Positions 62,601 through 63,760 of a DNA stretch of 64,000 nt are shown one piece after another. A program made the position numbers and the translations under genes. The stretch is from Molossus alvarezi. Lineage: Eukaryota; Chordata; Mammalia; Chiroptera; Molossidae. The notes beneath the pieces are model-generated. The model did not search any database. It was not told the DNA's origin and saw only the letters and a program-made list of their open reading frames with translations. The DNA lies in the NCBI GenBank assembly GCA_037176705.1, contig CM073907.1:13981001-14045000 (forward strand), written 5' to 3'. Numbering within the stretch: the first letter of the stretch is position 1; each line of letters begins with the position of its first letter.

Positions 62601-63003
62601 TAGCTGCTTCAAAGAATCTGAACGTGCTCATGGGATGTTCCACCACATCACCTGTAACCCAGCCCATGACTCTCAAACCTGTGCCACACCTGACTCACAG
62701 CTGGAATCAACAACATGCTCCCTGCTATCGACAACCACCTGCACGGACGTATGCTCCCGTCTTAATAGAAACTTGTGAGGACAACTGGAAAACAAGAAGC
62801 TACTGAAACGCAAAGCCTGCTGGGTGCTTACGTGGGCGTCACCCTGTGCGTGAGGGGCATCCTTGCCGCAGACCATGCTCTGGAAACGCTGCAGCAGTGG
62901 GAGGAGGGGGGCGCTGGTGCCCCGGGCGGAACGCTCGTTGTCCGTCTCCCGCGTCCCGCTGTCCCACAGCTGCAGCAGCAACAGGATGGCGGACAGTGTT
63001 TGG
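142..63003 (-). CDS. HERC2: HERC2, HECT-type E3 ubiquitin ligase (partial, 45 internal exons)
   Basis: HERC2 is a giant E3 ubiquitin-protein ligase that acts in the nucleus, cytosol and at centrosomes; known roles include DNA double-strand-break signalling with RNF8/UBC13, turnover of several repair and iron-regulatory proteins, and binding UBE3A and NEURL4. Identification rests on exon-by-exon agreement with the human protein as I remember it, over about 2,512 codons: first RCC1 propeller, cytochrome-b5-like domain, MIB/HERC2 domain, UBA-like segment, CPH domain, ZZ finger and the start of the DOC domain, in the order expected. All 44 junctions use AG/GT and phases join without a frameshift or internal stop, so the gene looks functional and not a processed or duplicated pseudogene. 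The start codon, RCC1 domains 2 and 3 and the C-terminal HECT domain with the catalytic cysteine lie outside the window. Promoter and terminator are also outside. Confidence 0.97.
1652..1914 (-). repeat. Ves SINE
   Basis: Read on the minus strand it has the Ves head (ggctcagcagttagaata-like) and a gtcaagggcac block; about 260 bp, diverged. Lies in the intron between w45 and w44. Confidence 0.8.
1940..2228 (+). repeat. L1 3' end remnant (L1M-like)
   Basis: Contains typical 3'-UTR words of old L1 copies: gtaagccagtcacaaaagg, ttgccaggggctgggggagg and ctgaattgtacacttaaaaa. No coding potential. Confidence 0.7.
2231..2450 (+). repeat. Ves SINE
   Basis: Starts gccctggctggtttggctca, has the tRNA-like B box region and ends in an A-rich tail. 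It sits directly behind the L1 3' end. Confidence 0.88.
2767..2906 (-). CDS. HERC2: HERC2 exon w44 (ZZ-type zinc finger)
   Basis: About residues 2706-2752. The zinc ligands are all present: CDGC, CRNC, CETC and the His pair in KHNTRHTF. The ZZ finger of HERC2 is known to bind SUMO and histone H3-type N-terminal tails. Acceptor aaatag, donor GTGTGG. The exon holds little beyond the finger. Confidence 0.97.
2997..3105 (-). CDS. HERC2: HERC2 exon w43
   Basis: About residues 2670-2706, landmarks [20 protein letters not shown] and [15 protein letters not shown]. Acceptor tcctag, donor GTGAGT. It ends in two bases (AC) that make threonine with the first base of w44. Confidence 0.95.
3496..3690 (+). 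repeat. Ves SINE, tgtggctcag/gttgagc type
   Basis: Head ggccggtgtggctcagtggt, B box ggttcgattcccagtcaggg, then catgcaggaggtggccaatc and a CT-rich tail with aatcaataaa. Confidence 0.9.
4462..4706 (+). repeat. Ves SINE with perfect target-site duplication
   Basis: Head gtcctggccagtttggctca; tail cctcgggtgaggat plus A-run. Flanked by an exact 17-bp duplication agaaaacactgaaggta (4445-4461 and about 4707-4723), so a young insertion. Confidence 0.92.
5036..5161 (-). CDS. HERC2: HERC2 exon w42 (SH3-like segment after CPH)
   Basis: About residues 2628-2670, landmarks [20 protein letters not shown] and [11 protein letters not shown]. Intron to w41 is 88 bp. Acceptor tctgcag, donor GTAACA. Confidence 0.96.
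5250..5418 (-). CDS. HERC2: HERC2 exon w41 (CPH domain)
   Basis: About residues 2572-2628, landmarks [20 protein letters not shown] and [18 protein letters not shown] is the domain shared by CUL7, PARC and HERC2, which binds the p53 tetramerisation region in family members. Acceptor atttgag, donor GTGAGC. Confidence 0.97.
6153..6684. repeat. Minisatellite, 14 x 38 bp
   Basis: Exactly fourteen 38-bp units, the first slightly diverged, units 3 and 4 with agcgga where the others have agagga, the rest identical. It lies in the w40-w41 intron. Because 38 is not a multiple of 3 and the unit has no stop in many readings, it creates long spurious open frames on both strands. In HERC2 sense each unit contains a pyrimidine tract followed by cccgcag. 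Confidence 0.97.
7348..7446 (-). CDS. HERC2: HERC2 exon w40 (start of CPH domain)
   Basis: 33 codons, the smallest exon in the window, phase 0 to 0, about residues 2539-2571, with [18 protein letters not shown] and [12 protein letters not shown]. Acceptor ttttatag, donor GTGAGT. The downstream intron contains the 14-copy minisatellite. Confidence 0.95.
7994..8130 (-). CDS. HERC2: HERC2 exon w39 (end of UBA-like segment and acidic linker)
   Basis: About residues 2493-2538: [15 protein letters not shown] completes the UBA-like helix bundle, then an acidic run with [11 protein letters not shown]. Acceptor gctcatag, donor GTCAGT. Confidence 0.95.
8271..8535 (-). CDS. HERC2: HERC2 exon w38 (start of UBA-like segment)
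   Basis: The longest exon in the window, 265 bp, about residues 2405-2493. A variable Ser/Pro-rich basic linker ([14 protein letters not shown]) is followed by [20 protein letters not shown], a UBA-type start in which MGF is the ubiquitin-binding loop motif. Acceptor ttgtgcag, donor GTACTG. Confidence 0.96.
8818..8960 (-). CDS. HERC2: HERC2 exon w37
   Basis: About residues 2357-2404, landmarks [20 protein letters not shown] and [14 protein letters not shown]. Acceptor atccag, donor GTACTG, ends in phase 0. Confidence 0.96.
9568..9711 (-). CDS. HERC2: HERC2 exon w36
   Basis: About residues 2309-2357, landmarks [20 protein letters not shown] and [18 protein letters not shown], ending in an alanine/proline stretch unlike human. 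Acceptor cccacag, donor GTAGCT. Confidence 0.95.
9791..10034 (+). repeat. Ves SINE
   Basis: Head gccctggccggtttggctca, tail tcttcgggtgaggattaaac; flanked by an imperfect atgaataa duplication (near 9779 and 10043). Confidence 0.9.
11201..11339 (-). CDS. HERC2: HERC2 exon w35
   Basis: About residues 2263-2309, landmarks [20 protein letters not shown] and [13 protein letters not shown], a basic helix. It has no methionine-initiated reading of useful length, so only translation without a start shows it. Acceptor tcttcag, donor GTTAGT. Confidence 0.93.
11908..12050 (+). repeat. Ves SINE, 5'-shortened
   Basis: Starts inside the element (actcaaccactgagccgatt), keeps the ggtcagggcacaggcccagg block and ggggcatgcaggaggcggcc, ends in an A-rich tail. 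Confidence 0.75.
12309..12539 (-). CDS. HERC2: HERC2 exon w34 (SH3-like segment)
   Basis: 77 codons, about residues 2186-2262, phase 0 to 0. Landmarks [20 protein letters not shown] and [20 protein letters not shown] suggest a small beta-barrel resembling the MIB/HERC2 type; the fold is inference. Acceptor tgcacag, donor GTAGGT. Confidence 0.95.
12776..12972 (-). CDS. HERC2: HERC2 exon w33
   Basis: About residues 2120-2185: an arginine-rich start ([19 protein letters not shown]), then helices with [20 protein letters not shown]. The last 17 residues ([11 protein letters not shown] region) diverge from human. Intron to w32 is only 75 bp. Donor GTGGGT. Confidence 0.94.
13048..13195 (-). CDS. 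HERC2: HERC2 exon w32
   Basis: About residues 2071-2120, landmarks [20 protein letters not shown] and [17 protein letters not shown]. Acceptor gtgcag, donor GTGGGC. Confidence 0.96.
13763..13944 (-). CDS. HERC2: HERC2 exon w31
   Basis: About residues 2010-2070, landmarks [20 protein letters not shown] and [16 protein letters not shown]. Acceptor acccgcag, donor GTAACT, ends in phase 0. Confidence 0.96.
14240..14422 (-). CDS. HERC2: HERC2 exon w30
   Basis: About residues 1949-2010, landmarks [20 protein letters not shown] and [18 protein letters not shown]. Acceptor ttccccag, donor GTACGT, chosen so that the exon ends in one base (T) and w31 begins with CC to make serine. Confidence 0.94.
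14547..14710. repeat. Purine-only (GGA/GGGA-rich) tract
   Basis: About 160 bp almost entirely A and G on the plus strand, with many runs of three or more G. It produces spurious Arg/Glu/Gly-rich open frames. It lies in the w29-w30 intron. Confidence 0.9.
15937..16129 (-). CDS. HERC2: HERC2 exon w29 (MIB/HERC2 domain)
   Basis: About residues 1885-1949: the rest of the MIB/HERC2 domain ([38 protein letters not shown]), then an acidic tail [11 protein letters not shown]. Acceptor ctgaag, donor GTGAGT. Confidence 0.97.
17174..17361 (-). CDS. HERC2: HERC2 exon w28 (start of MIB/HERC2 domain)
   Basis: About residues 1822-1884. A variable linker ([20 protein letters not shown]) leads into [19 protein letters not shown], the beginning of the MIB/HERC2 domain, also found in Mind bomb ligases. 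The linker differs from human at several positions while the domain is conserved. Acceptor ccgacag, donor GTACTC. Confidence 0.95.
17760..18122 (+). repeat. Possible solitary LTR remnant
   Basis: Its end resembles that of old mammalian LTRs: aataaatcagttgc, a short U5-like stretch, and agtggtcctggggaccctga before ca. No internal region is seen. The 5' border is a guess. Confidence 0.35.
18594..18785 (-). CDS. HERC2: HERC2 exon w27
   Basis: 64 codons, about residues 1758-1822, landmarks [17 protein letters not shown] and [19 protein letters not shown]. Acceptor tttttag, donor GTAGGT; phase 1 at both ends. Confidence 0.96.
19398..19549 (-). CDS. HERC2: HERC2 exon w26
   Basis: About residues 1707-1758, landmarks [20 protein letters not shown] and [16 protein letters not shown]. 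Acceptor ttgaaag, donor GTGAGT. Confidence 0.96.
19667..19803 (-). CDS. HERC2: HERC2 exon w25
   Basis: About residues 1662-1707, landmarks [20 protein letters not shown] and [15 protein letters not shown]. Only 74 bp of intron separate it from w24. Acceptor tttgcag, donor GTAAAA; ends with two bases of a glycine codon. Confidence 0.95.
19878..20051 (-). CDS. HERC2: HERC2 exon w24
   Basis: 58 codons, about residues 1604-1661, phase 0 to 0, landmarks [16 protein letters not shown] and [20 protein letters not shown]. The first codon is GGT (Gly); the human protein has Asp here as I recall it. The change leaves a perfect donor-like GTAAGT starting at the second base of the exon. Acceptor ttgtcag, donor GTAAGG. 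Confidence 0.95.
20603..20736 (-). CDS. HERC2: HERC2 exon w23 (acidic segment)
   Basis: About residues 1559-1603: acidic stretch with [19 protein letters not shown] followed by [13 protein letters not shown]. No start codon lies in the exon, so it was found by translating the minus strand. Acceptor gaagcag, donor GTGAAG. Its upstream intron (to w22) is 5.35 kb, the longest intron between exons in the window, and carries a HAL1 and four Ves copies. Confidence 0.94.
21281..21516 (+). repeat. Ves SINE
   Basis: Head ccctggccagttttgctcag; contains a (CT)n run near 21422-21452; tail cctcgggtgaggat. First of three adjoining Ves copies. Confidence 0.88.
21518..21775 (+). repeat. Ves SINE
   Basis: Head gccctggccggtttggctca, directly behind the previous copy; tail tcaggtgaggataaaataaa with AAATA repeats. 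Confidence 0.9.
21776..21986 (-). repeat. Ves SINE, tgtggctcag/gttgagc type
   Basis: Minus-strand copy: starts on the plus strand with tttattgattttagagagag and ends with cactctggccgggcc. Tail to tail with the preceding copy. Confidence 0.88.
22000..24137 (-). mobile_element. HAL1 (half-L1) retrotransposon, 2.1 kb
   Basis: Read on the minus strand it has a 5' UTR starting near cttccagtcaggatggcggg, an L1 ORF1p-like coding stretch (coiled-coil part, then [18 protein letters not shown] and [17 protein letters not shown] motifs), a short 3' UTR and an A tail, with no reverse-transcriptase ORF2. ORF1 is broken by several stops. HAL1s are known L1 derivatives that keep ORF1 only and rely on L1 for reverse transcription. 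Possible target duplication around gtcagtctct (21988 and 24133). Confidence 0.8.
24300..24816 (+). repeat. Possible LTR remnant
   Basis: The 3' part (cctttcagtgatcaactatg, aacagctcttctgagtccc, agggtggtcttggaaac, taacaca) looks like the U5 end of an old mammalian LTR and resembles the end near 18122. Borders are uncertain and no internal genes are present. Confidence 0.35.
25401..25666 (-). repeat. Ves SINE with target-site duplication
   Basis: Minus-strand copy with a long T-run (its A tail) at 25401 and ending gccaaaccggcagggct. Flanked by an exact 14-bp duplication ctcctcattccttt (25387-25400 and 25667-25680). Confidence 0.9.
26087..26282 (-). CDS. HERC2: HERC2 exon w22 (basic segment)
   Basis: About residues 1494-1559, landmarks [20 protein letters not shown] and the very basic [15 protein letters not shown] at the end. 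Acceptor tttgtag, donor GTAAGA. A 91-bp intron separates it from w21; w19 to w22 form a tight cluster. Confidence 0.96.
26374..26501 (-). CDS. HERC2: HERC2 exon w21
   Basis: About residues 1451-1493, landmark [20 protein letters not shown]. The intron between w20 and w21 is only 94 bp. Acceptor cttccag, donor GTGAGC, ends in phase 0. Confidence 0.96.
26596..26728 (-). CDS. HERC2: HERC2 exon w20
   Basis: About residues 1407-1451, landmarks [19 protein letters not shown] and [19 protein letters not shown]; cysteine-rich. Acceptor gttgcag, donor GTATGA. Confidence 0.96.
26973..27187 (-). CDS. HERC2: HERC2 exon w19
   Basis: About residues 1335-1406, landmarks [20 protein letters not shown] and [20 protein letters not shown]. 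It contains a serine/proline-rich loop ([14 protein letters not shown]). Acceptor ctccag, donor GTGAGC. Confidence 0.96.
27440..27668 (-). mobile_element. Tigger1-like DNA transposon end
   Basis: The minus strand carries the typical Tigger1 terminal words: cacctcagagatattgtc, accacaataaagcaaatatc, and tttttggtttcccagtgcat, then ttaagtgtataatagcat. An old TcMar-Tigger fossil without coding capacity. Confidence 0.75.
27891..27988. repeat. 18-bp tandem repeat, about 5.4 copies
   Basis: Units of gtgcaggggtacgagcac start at 27891, 27909, 27927, 27945 and 27963, with one or two transitions each, then a partial unit. Intronic (w18-w19). Confidence 0.9.
28999..29187. mobile_element. Tigger-family MITE-like remnant
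   Basis: Left end gatgacccctgaacagtatg and right end gcattgttcgagggtcaact are inverted copies of the Tigger (MER28-type) terminus, with gcgtgggtccac and ttcaactgcgtgggca inside. Internal part mostly deleted. Confidence 0.6.
29511..29629. repeat. Tandem repeat of 18/20-bp units (gacagactgacagcagg)
   Basis: Six units related to gacagactgacagcaggtg, alternating 18 and 20 bp. Intronic, 215 bp downstream of w18. Confidence 0.85.
29691..29809. repeat. 60-bp tandem duplication
   Basis: Two copies starting tgcccaccgcccctgc at 29691 and 29751, almost identical over the unit. It ends about 35 bp from the donor of w18. Confidence 0.9.
29844..29994 (-). CDS. HERC2: HERC2 exon w18
   Basis: About residues 1285-1335, landmarks [20 protein letters not shown] and [12 protein letters not shown]. 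Acceptor ttccccag, donor GTAAGA; ends with a single A that makes the lysine codon with w19. Confidence 0.95.
30627..31065 (+). repeat. Ves SINE interrupted by a SPIN element
   Basis: Head gccctggcaggtttagctca up to 30656 and the rest from 30882 (gcccatggaccagagagtcc). Whole unit is flanked by a 15-bp duplication with one mismatch (aagaatttacatgtt near 30612, aagaatctacatgtt near 31066). Confidence 0.9.
30657..30881. mobile_element. Non-autonomous SPIN-type hAT transposon
   Basis: 225 bp with 15-16 bp inverted ends (cagcagttctcaacct and the inverse of ggttgagaaccactg). Internal words ggggtcgcctaagaccat, catatttccgatgg, agcaaaattacagttatgaa and gggtcgcggcattaggaagg match the non-autonomous SPIN consensus as I remember it. 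The flanking 8-bp hAT-type duplication is agttagag / ggttagag. It inserted into an existing Ves SINE. Confidence 0.88.
31192..31295 (-). CDS. HERC2: HERC2 exon w17 (end of cytochrome-b5-like domain)
   Basis: About residues 1250-1284, landmark [19 protein letters not shown]. The second haem-ligand histidine expected near the FEDT segment is not seen. Acceptor tttcag, donor GTGAGG, ends in phase 0. Confidence 0.95.
32091..32298 (+). repeat. Ves SINE, tgtggctcag/gttgagc type
   Basis: Head gcttggccagtgtggctcag, block gattcccagtcagggcacat, A-run tail; inserted in L1 ORF2 sequence. Confidence 0.9.
32846..33089 (+). repeat. Ves SINE
   Basis: Head gtcctggccggtttggctca, B box gttcggttcccgctaagggc, tail tccttgggtgagg; inserted in L1 ORF2 sequence. 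Confidence 0.92.
33806..33976 (-). CDS. HERC2: HERC2 exon w16 (cytochrome-b5-like domain, first part)
   Basis: About residues 1193-1250, landmarks [15 protein letters not shown] and [18 protein letters not shown]. This is a cytochrome b5 fold, but where a true cytochrome b5 has the His-Pro-Gly-Gly haem loop the sequence reads SLTGSSVL, so the first haem-ligand histidine is missing. Haem binding is therefore unlikely (inference). Acceptor atacag, donor GTAAGG. Confidence 0.96.
34441..34626 (-). CDS. HERC2: HERC2 exon w15 (helical region before the cytochrome-b5-like domain)
   Basis: About residues 1131-1193, landmarks [18 protein letters not shown] and [19 protein letters not shown]. Acceptor accatag, donor GTATGG. 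Confidence 0.96.
34668..34852 (+). repeat. Ves SINE, tgtggctcag/gttgagc type
   Basis: Head agcccagccagtatggctca, tail aaaatcaataaaaacatatt; flanked by taagattta on both sides. Confidence 0.85.
34866..35120 (+). repeat. Ves SINE
   Basis: Head gccctggctggtttggctca, block cgggttcggttcctgctaag, tail cctcgggagaggataaaaac. Confidence 0.9.
35747..35902 (-). CDS. HERC2: HERC2 exon w14 (helical region)
   Basis: About residues 1079-1131, landmarks [20 protein letters not shown] and [14 protein letters not shown]. Acceptor ttccag, donor GTACCT; phase 1 at both ends. Confidence 0.96.
36978..37063. repeat. 43-bp tandem duplication
   Basis: Two copies of a cacacacctgca...gaagagcctgaa unit, 36978-37020 and 37021-37063, differing at a few positions, 34 bp from the donor of w13. 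Confidence 0.85.
37097..37281 (-). CDS. HERC2: HERC2 exon w13 (helical region)
   Basis: About residues 1017-1079, landmarks [20 protein letters not shown] and [19 protein letters not shown]. Acceptor gcgtag, donor GTAAGT. A 43-bp tandem duplication lies 34 bp inside the downstream intron. Confidence 0.96.
37361..37546 (+). repeat. Ves SINE, tgtggctcag/gttgagc type
   Basis: Head agcccggctggcatagctca, block ggtcagggcacatgcccagg, tail aatcaataaagg. Confidence 0.88.
39312..39549 (-). repeat. Ves SINE
   Basis: Plus-strand start ttttatcctcacccaaggac, end gccagacaggccagggct; flanked by atttacgttaact (39301) and atttacatcaact (39550). Confidence 0.9.
39962..40140 (-). CDS. HERC2: HERC2 exon w12 (charged coiled-coil-like stretch)
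   Basis: About residues 958-1017. It begins with a lysine/glutamate-rich helix ([19 protein letters not shown]) and ends with [13 protein letters not shown]. Acceptor attacag, donor GTAAAT, ends with two bases of a split arginine codon. Confidence 0.96.
40365..40950 (+). repeat. Decayed L1 3' fragment
   Basis: Weak resemblance to L1 ORF2 end and 3' UTR: ggccagtaaccacatgcaaa, gaactctcacaaaggctggc, ccattttggaaaactggc, gaggcatctgtcaaaattc. Very diverged. Confidence 0.4.
41177..41301 (-). CDS. HERC2: HERC2 exon w11 (helical linker)
   Basis: About residues 916-957, landmark [20 protein letters not shown]. The intron to w10 is only 95 bp. Acceptor ttccag, donor GTATGG, ends in phase 0. Confidence 0.96.
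41397..41625 (-). CDS. HERC2: HERC2 exon w10 (helical linker)
   Basis: About residues 840-916. Landmarks [20 protein letters not shown] and [20 protein letters not shown]; helical, alanine- and leucine-rich. Acceptor attgcag, donor GTGGGT. Confidence 0.96.
42242..42290 (+). repeat. Ves SINE head fragment
   Basis: Only about 45 bp: ccctagctggtgtggctcag followed by ttgggcattgtcccatgcaa. Confidence 0.6.
42321..42538 (+). repeat. Ves SINE
   Basis: Head gccctggacggtttggctca, tail tcctcgggtgaggattaaaa. Confidence 0.9.
42872..43136 (-). repeat. Ves SINE with perfect target-site duplication
   Basis: Plus-strand start after a T/A-rich run with tttatcctcacccaaggac, end aaaccggccagggct. Flanked by an exact 17-bp duplication gaagagtactagattta (42855-42871 and 43137-43153); young. 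Confidence 0.93.
43240..43745 (+). repeat. Decayed L1/HAL1 fragment
   Basis: Words such as tgtctcactggcaacaataa and gctgaaaaagtaacaggaaa resemble an L1 ORF1 region, and 43684-43745 (gaagga ggg ggtcaatggg, then atatctgtataa) resembles the L1/HAL1 3' end seen at 56240-56300. Confidence 0.4.
43741..43790. repeat. Simple repeat (TACA)n/(TAAA)n
   Basis: About 50 bp of tetranucleotide repeat tacatacatacataca passing into aaataaataaata. Confidence 0.9.
44762..44962 (-). CDS. HERC2: HERC2 exon w9 (closing strand of RCC1 domain 1 and linker)
   Basis: 67 codons, about residues 773-839, phase 0 to 0. Landmarks [11 protein letters not shown] and [14 protein letters not shown]. Acceptor ttcaacag, donor GTACTG. 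Confidence 0.96.
45590..46405 (+). mobile_element. L1 ORF1 remnant
   Basis: Translated plus strand shows an ORF1p-like coiled coil ([24 protein letters not shown]), then [19 protein letters not shown] and a broken C-terminal domain. It is a different, more diverged subfamily than the two HAL1 copies here. Stops and frameshifts break it. Confidence 0.75.
46831..47404 (+). mobile_element. HAL1/L1 5'-UTR fragment
   Basis: Starts gttcagtcaagatggcgagt and runs parallel to the 5' UTR of the HAL1 at 53548 (cctcccacaaccacat, gctgaatggaagtcctacaa, gactggtaggagg, gggcccacgca). It stops before ORF1, joined to a Ves scrap and L1 ORF2 sequence. Confidence 0.75.
47406..47457 (-). repeat. Ves SINE scrap
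   Basis: About 50 bp, tttaatcctcactggagaat followed by cttattgattttagagagaa, the inverse of a Ves tail. Confidence 0.55.
47458..47606 (+). repeat. L1 ORF2 fragment
   Basis: Contains attcctatgcaacatcatat, ggaagtcctgactagtgcaa and aataagcaagggaaagatat, typical of the reverse-transcriptase region of L1 ORF2. Confidence 0.75.
47753..47946 (-). CDS. HERC2: HERC2 exon w8 (RCC1 domain 1)
   Basis: About residues 708-772, with [20 protein letters not shown] and [11 protein letters not shown], near the end of the first propeller. Acceptor tcctag, donor GTACTG, ends in phase 0. Confidence 0.97.
48320..48533 (-). repeat. Ves SINE, tgtggctcag/gttgagc type
   Basis: Plus-strand start ttttttctttgttgatttta, end cactggccaggcc; flanked by aagtattctttt on both sides (48297 and 48535). 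Confidence 0.9.
48576..48820 (+). repeat. Ves SINE
   Basis: Head gccctggccagtgtggttca, tail tcctcagctgaggattaaca. Confidence 0.9.
49887..50138 (-). CDS. HERC2: HERC2 exon w7 (RCC1 domain 1, two blades)
   Basis: 84 codons, about residues 624-708, the second-longest exon of the window. Landmarks [20 protein letters not shown] and [16 protein letters not shown] are two successive RCC1 blades. Acceptor tttccag, donor GTAGGT, phase 1 at both ends. Confidence 0.97.
50449..50597 (+). repeat. Ves SINE, shortened and diverged
   Basis: Head gccctggctgggtgggctga, block cctggtcagggcaca, then aaatcgatgtttctctgtgc and tcaaatcaataaa. Confidence 0.75.
51075..51245 (+). repeat. Ves SINE
   Basis: Head gccctggctggtgtggctcc, block ttctggtcagggcacaggct, tail with a (CT)n run and taaatatcaatgaaa. 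Confidence 0.82.
51297..51540 (+). repeat. Ves SINE
   Basis: Head gccctggccaattttgctca, block ggttcgattctggtcaaggg, tail tcctcaggtgaggattaaag. Confidence 0.9.
51855..52215 (+). repeat. L1 3' UTR fragment, interrupted by a mariner MITE
   Basis: Has ggtgaagggattaagaagta, cacggggatgtaaagtacag, then after the MITE ttggggaggtcactttgtg and cgcctgaaactaatataaaa, the usual order of a mammalian L1 3' UTR. Confidence 0.78.
51976..52095. mobile_element. Mariner-type MITE, about 120 bp
   Basis: Terminal inverted repeats of about 30 bp: gggtgaggcaaaagtaggtt on the left and the inverse of cctacttttgccccaccc on the right, with TA at the left border. The middle is AT-rich with no coding capacity. Confidence 0.8.
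52220..52468 (+). repeat. Ves SINE
   Basis: Head agccctggccggtttggttc, block gggtttggttcctgctaagg, tail tccttgggtgaagataaaaa; 220 bp downstream of the w6 donor. Confidence 0.9.
52688..52801 (-). CDS. HERC2: HERC2 exon w6 (RCC1 domain 1)
   Basis: 38 codons with split glycine codons at both ends, about residues 586-624. Landmarks [16 protein letters not shown] and [18 protein letters not shown]. Separated from w5 by an intron of only 83 bp. Acceptor ttgaag, donor GTATGT. Confidence 0.96.
52885..53042 (-). CDS. HERC2: HERC2 exon w5 (RCC1 domain 1)
   Basis: About residues 533-586, with [19 protein letters not shown] and [11 protein letters not shown], an RCC1 blade. Acceptor cgcacag, donor GTAGGC; ends with one base of a split glycine codon. 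The large intron to w4 holds a complete-looking HAL1 element. Confidence 0.96.
53548..56322 (+). mobile_element. HAL1 (half-L1) retrotransposon, 2.7 kb
   Basis: Plus-strand counterpart of the 22-24 kb copy: 5' UTR from acttccggtcaagatggcgg, ORF1-like frame starting [15 protein letters not shown] at 55041 with a coiled coil ([20 protein letters not shown]), then [18 protein letters not shown] and a broken C-terminal domain, a 3' UTR and A tail. No ORF2. A stop at 55361 and frameshifts break ORF1. The 5' UTR is about 0.6 kb longer than in the other copy and carries a Ves insertion. Confidence 0.8.
53647..53743 (-). repeat. Ves SINE, 5' part only, inserted in HAL1
   Basis: About 97 bp of minus-strand Ves head (its A tail is a T-run at 53647; end aaaccagccagggt). 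Flanked by gaacaaccaccattca and gaacaaccatcattca, so the HAL1 is older than this insertion. Confidence 0.85.
57647..57798 (-). CDS. HERC2: HERC2 exon w4 (RCC1 domain 1)
   Basis: About residues 483-533. It carries the typical RCC1 repeat pattern [19 protein letters not shown]. The donor is GTACGT, chosen because the exon must end in two bases (GT) so that the next exon's first base restores the valine codon. Acceptor ttttag. Confidence 0.96.
58373..58561 (-). CDS. HERC2: HERC2 exon w3 (RCC1 domain 1, first blade)
   Basis: 63 codons, about residues 420-482, phase 0 to 0. Landmarks [15 protein letters not shown] and [16 protein letters not shown] mark entry into the first seven-bladed RCC1-like propeller. 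Acceptor ctcacag, donor GTGGGT. Confidence 0.96.
58850..59036 (-). repeat. Ves SINE
   Basis: Plus-strand end gcaaaccggccagggct, middle cccttagtgggaacaaacct; its A tail side is shortened. Confidence 0.85.
59371..59453 (+). repeat. Ves SINE, 3'-shortened
   Basis: Head gctctggccggttttgctca up to cctactaaaggcatgtacc, then an A-rich stretch. Confidence 0.82.
59480..59690 (+). repeat. Ves SINE with a long (TC)n run
   Basis: Head gtccagctggtgtggctcag, block gattcccagtcagggcacat; 59619-59663 is an almost pure TC dinucleotide repeat; tail aaaaatcaatgaaaac. Confidence 0.88.
59768..59954 (-). repeat. Ves SINE, tgtggctcag/gttgagc type
   Basis: Plus-strand start tatattttttcttcattgat, block gggcccacaacctgggcata, end gagccataccagtgt. 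Confidence 0.85.
60240..60370 (+). repeat. MIR-like SINE remnant
   Basis: The order ctgtgtgactccggcaaagt, cagtctcctcagggac, gggggtactgctgtgaggat follows the core of the mammalian-wide MIR SINE. Diverged. Confidence 0.5.
60733..60906 (-). CDS. HERC2: HERC2 exon w2 (helical region before RCC1 domain 1)
   Basis: 58 codons, about residues 362-419, phase 0 at both ends. Landmarks are [16 protein letters not shown] and [10 protein letters not shown]. Acceptor cttctag, donor GTGCGT. No start codon falls in the right place, so this exon is only recognisable by translating all frames. Confidence 0.95.
61352..61601 (+). repeat. Ves SINE
   Basis: Head agccctggccagttttgctc, block gggttcggtttccactaggg, tail tcctcgggtgaggataaaa. 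Confidence 0.91.
61830..62026 (-). repeat. Ves SINE, tgtggctcag/gttgagc type
   Basis: Plus-strand end gtcataccggccagggc, middle catgtgccttgactgggaat; flanked by tgagccactac (61805) and tgagccactat (62028). Confidence 0.87.
62832..63003 (-). CDS. HERC2: HERC2 exon w1 (pre-RCC1 helical region)
   Basis: About residues 305-361, with the landmark [13 protein letters not shown] and [10 protein letters not shown]. The acceptor is a pyrimidine-rich run ending in cag; the donor is GTAAGC. It starts with one base that completes a split codon and ends in phase 0. This is the first coding exon seen in the window; its upstream intron runs off the right edge. Confidence 0.95.
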
Positions 63004-63316
63004 CTGAAAGAGAAAACAGCTTTATTCTCTAAGAAAAGCAGCTTAACCATTTTCTGCCATGGTCTGTCAAAACCAAAGCAGACAGCAAAATAAAACTGAG
63101 GAAATACTTTAGATTTGAAAGGAAACAAAAATTAATGTCATCAAAACAATTCTCAGAGAAAATGACTGAATCTACACCACGATTTCAGCACAAGACATTC
63201 ACCTTCTATGGGTGATATAAGACCAGTTCAGAAGCTCAAACAGCACTTTCTACAGGGAAATTCTAGGTCCTTAAATTTATAGAATAAAAATAATTATTTT
63301 TAAGAAAATCAAGAGG

Positions 63317-63480
63317 AGCCCTGGCCAGTGTGGCTCATTTGATTGGAGCATCCTCCAGTATACCAACAGAGGCGGGTTCGATTGCTGGTCAGGGGACATC
63401 CAGAAAGCAACCAATTTCTCTCACAGCGATGTTTTTCTCTCTCTCTCTCTCAACTCCACCCTCCCTTCCTTGCACTCTCT
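63317..63480 (+). repeat. Ves SINE, interrupted near its tail
   Basis: Head gagccctggccagtgtggct, block ggttcgattgctggtcaggg. The tail (cttgcactctct) is cut by the next element and resumes as ctcgcactcttta near 63737. Confidence 0.85.
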
Positions 63481-63481
63481 A

Positions 63482-63736
63482 TTTATTTTTTTATCCTCAC
63501 CCAAGGACATTTTTTCATTTTTTTTTGTTCAGGTAGAGTGGGAGGGAGAGAGAGGAACAGAGAGAGAGAGAGAAACATCGATGTGAAAGGAACACATTGA
63601 GTGGCTGCCACCCGCACGACCGACCAGGGCCGGGGACAAACTGCAACCGAGGTACATGCCCTTAGCGGGAACCGAACCCGGGTCTCTCTGGACCGCAGGC
63701 CGACGCTCTAACCGCTGAGCCAAACCGGCCAGGGCC
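63482..63736 (-). repeat. Ves SINE nested in another Ves
   Basis: Plus-strand start ttatttttttatcctcaccc, end aaaccggccagggc. It lies inside the tail of the preceding copy, in the opposite orientation. Confidence 0.92.
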
Positions 63737-63760
63737 CTCGCACTCTTTAAAAAAAAAATG

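Noticed and set aside
142..63003. HERC2 pseudogene duplicon, as found in primates
   Set aside because: All 45 exons are in frame with consensus splice sites and conserved domains, and bats are not known for the primate duplicons.
142..63003. U12-type (minor) introns
   Set aside because: All junctions looked at have ordinary GT donors without the ATCCTT motif.
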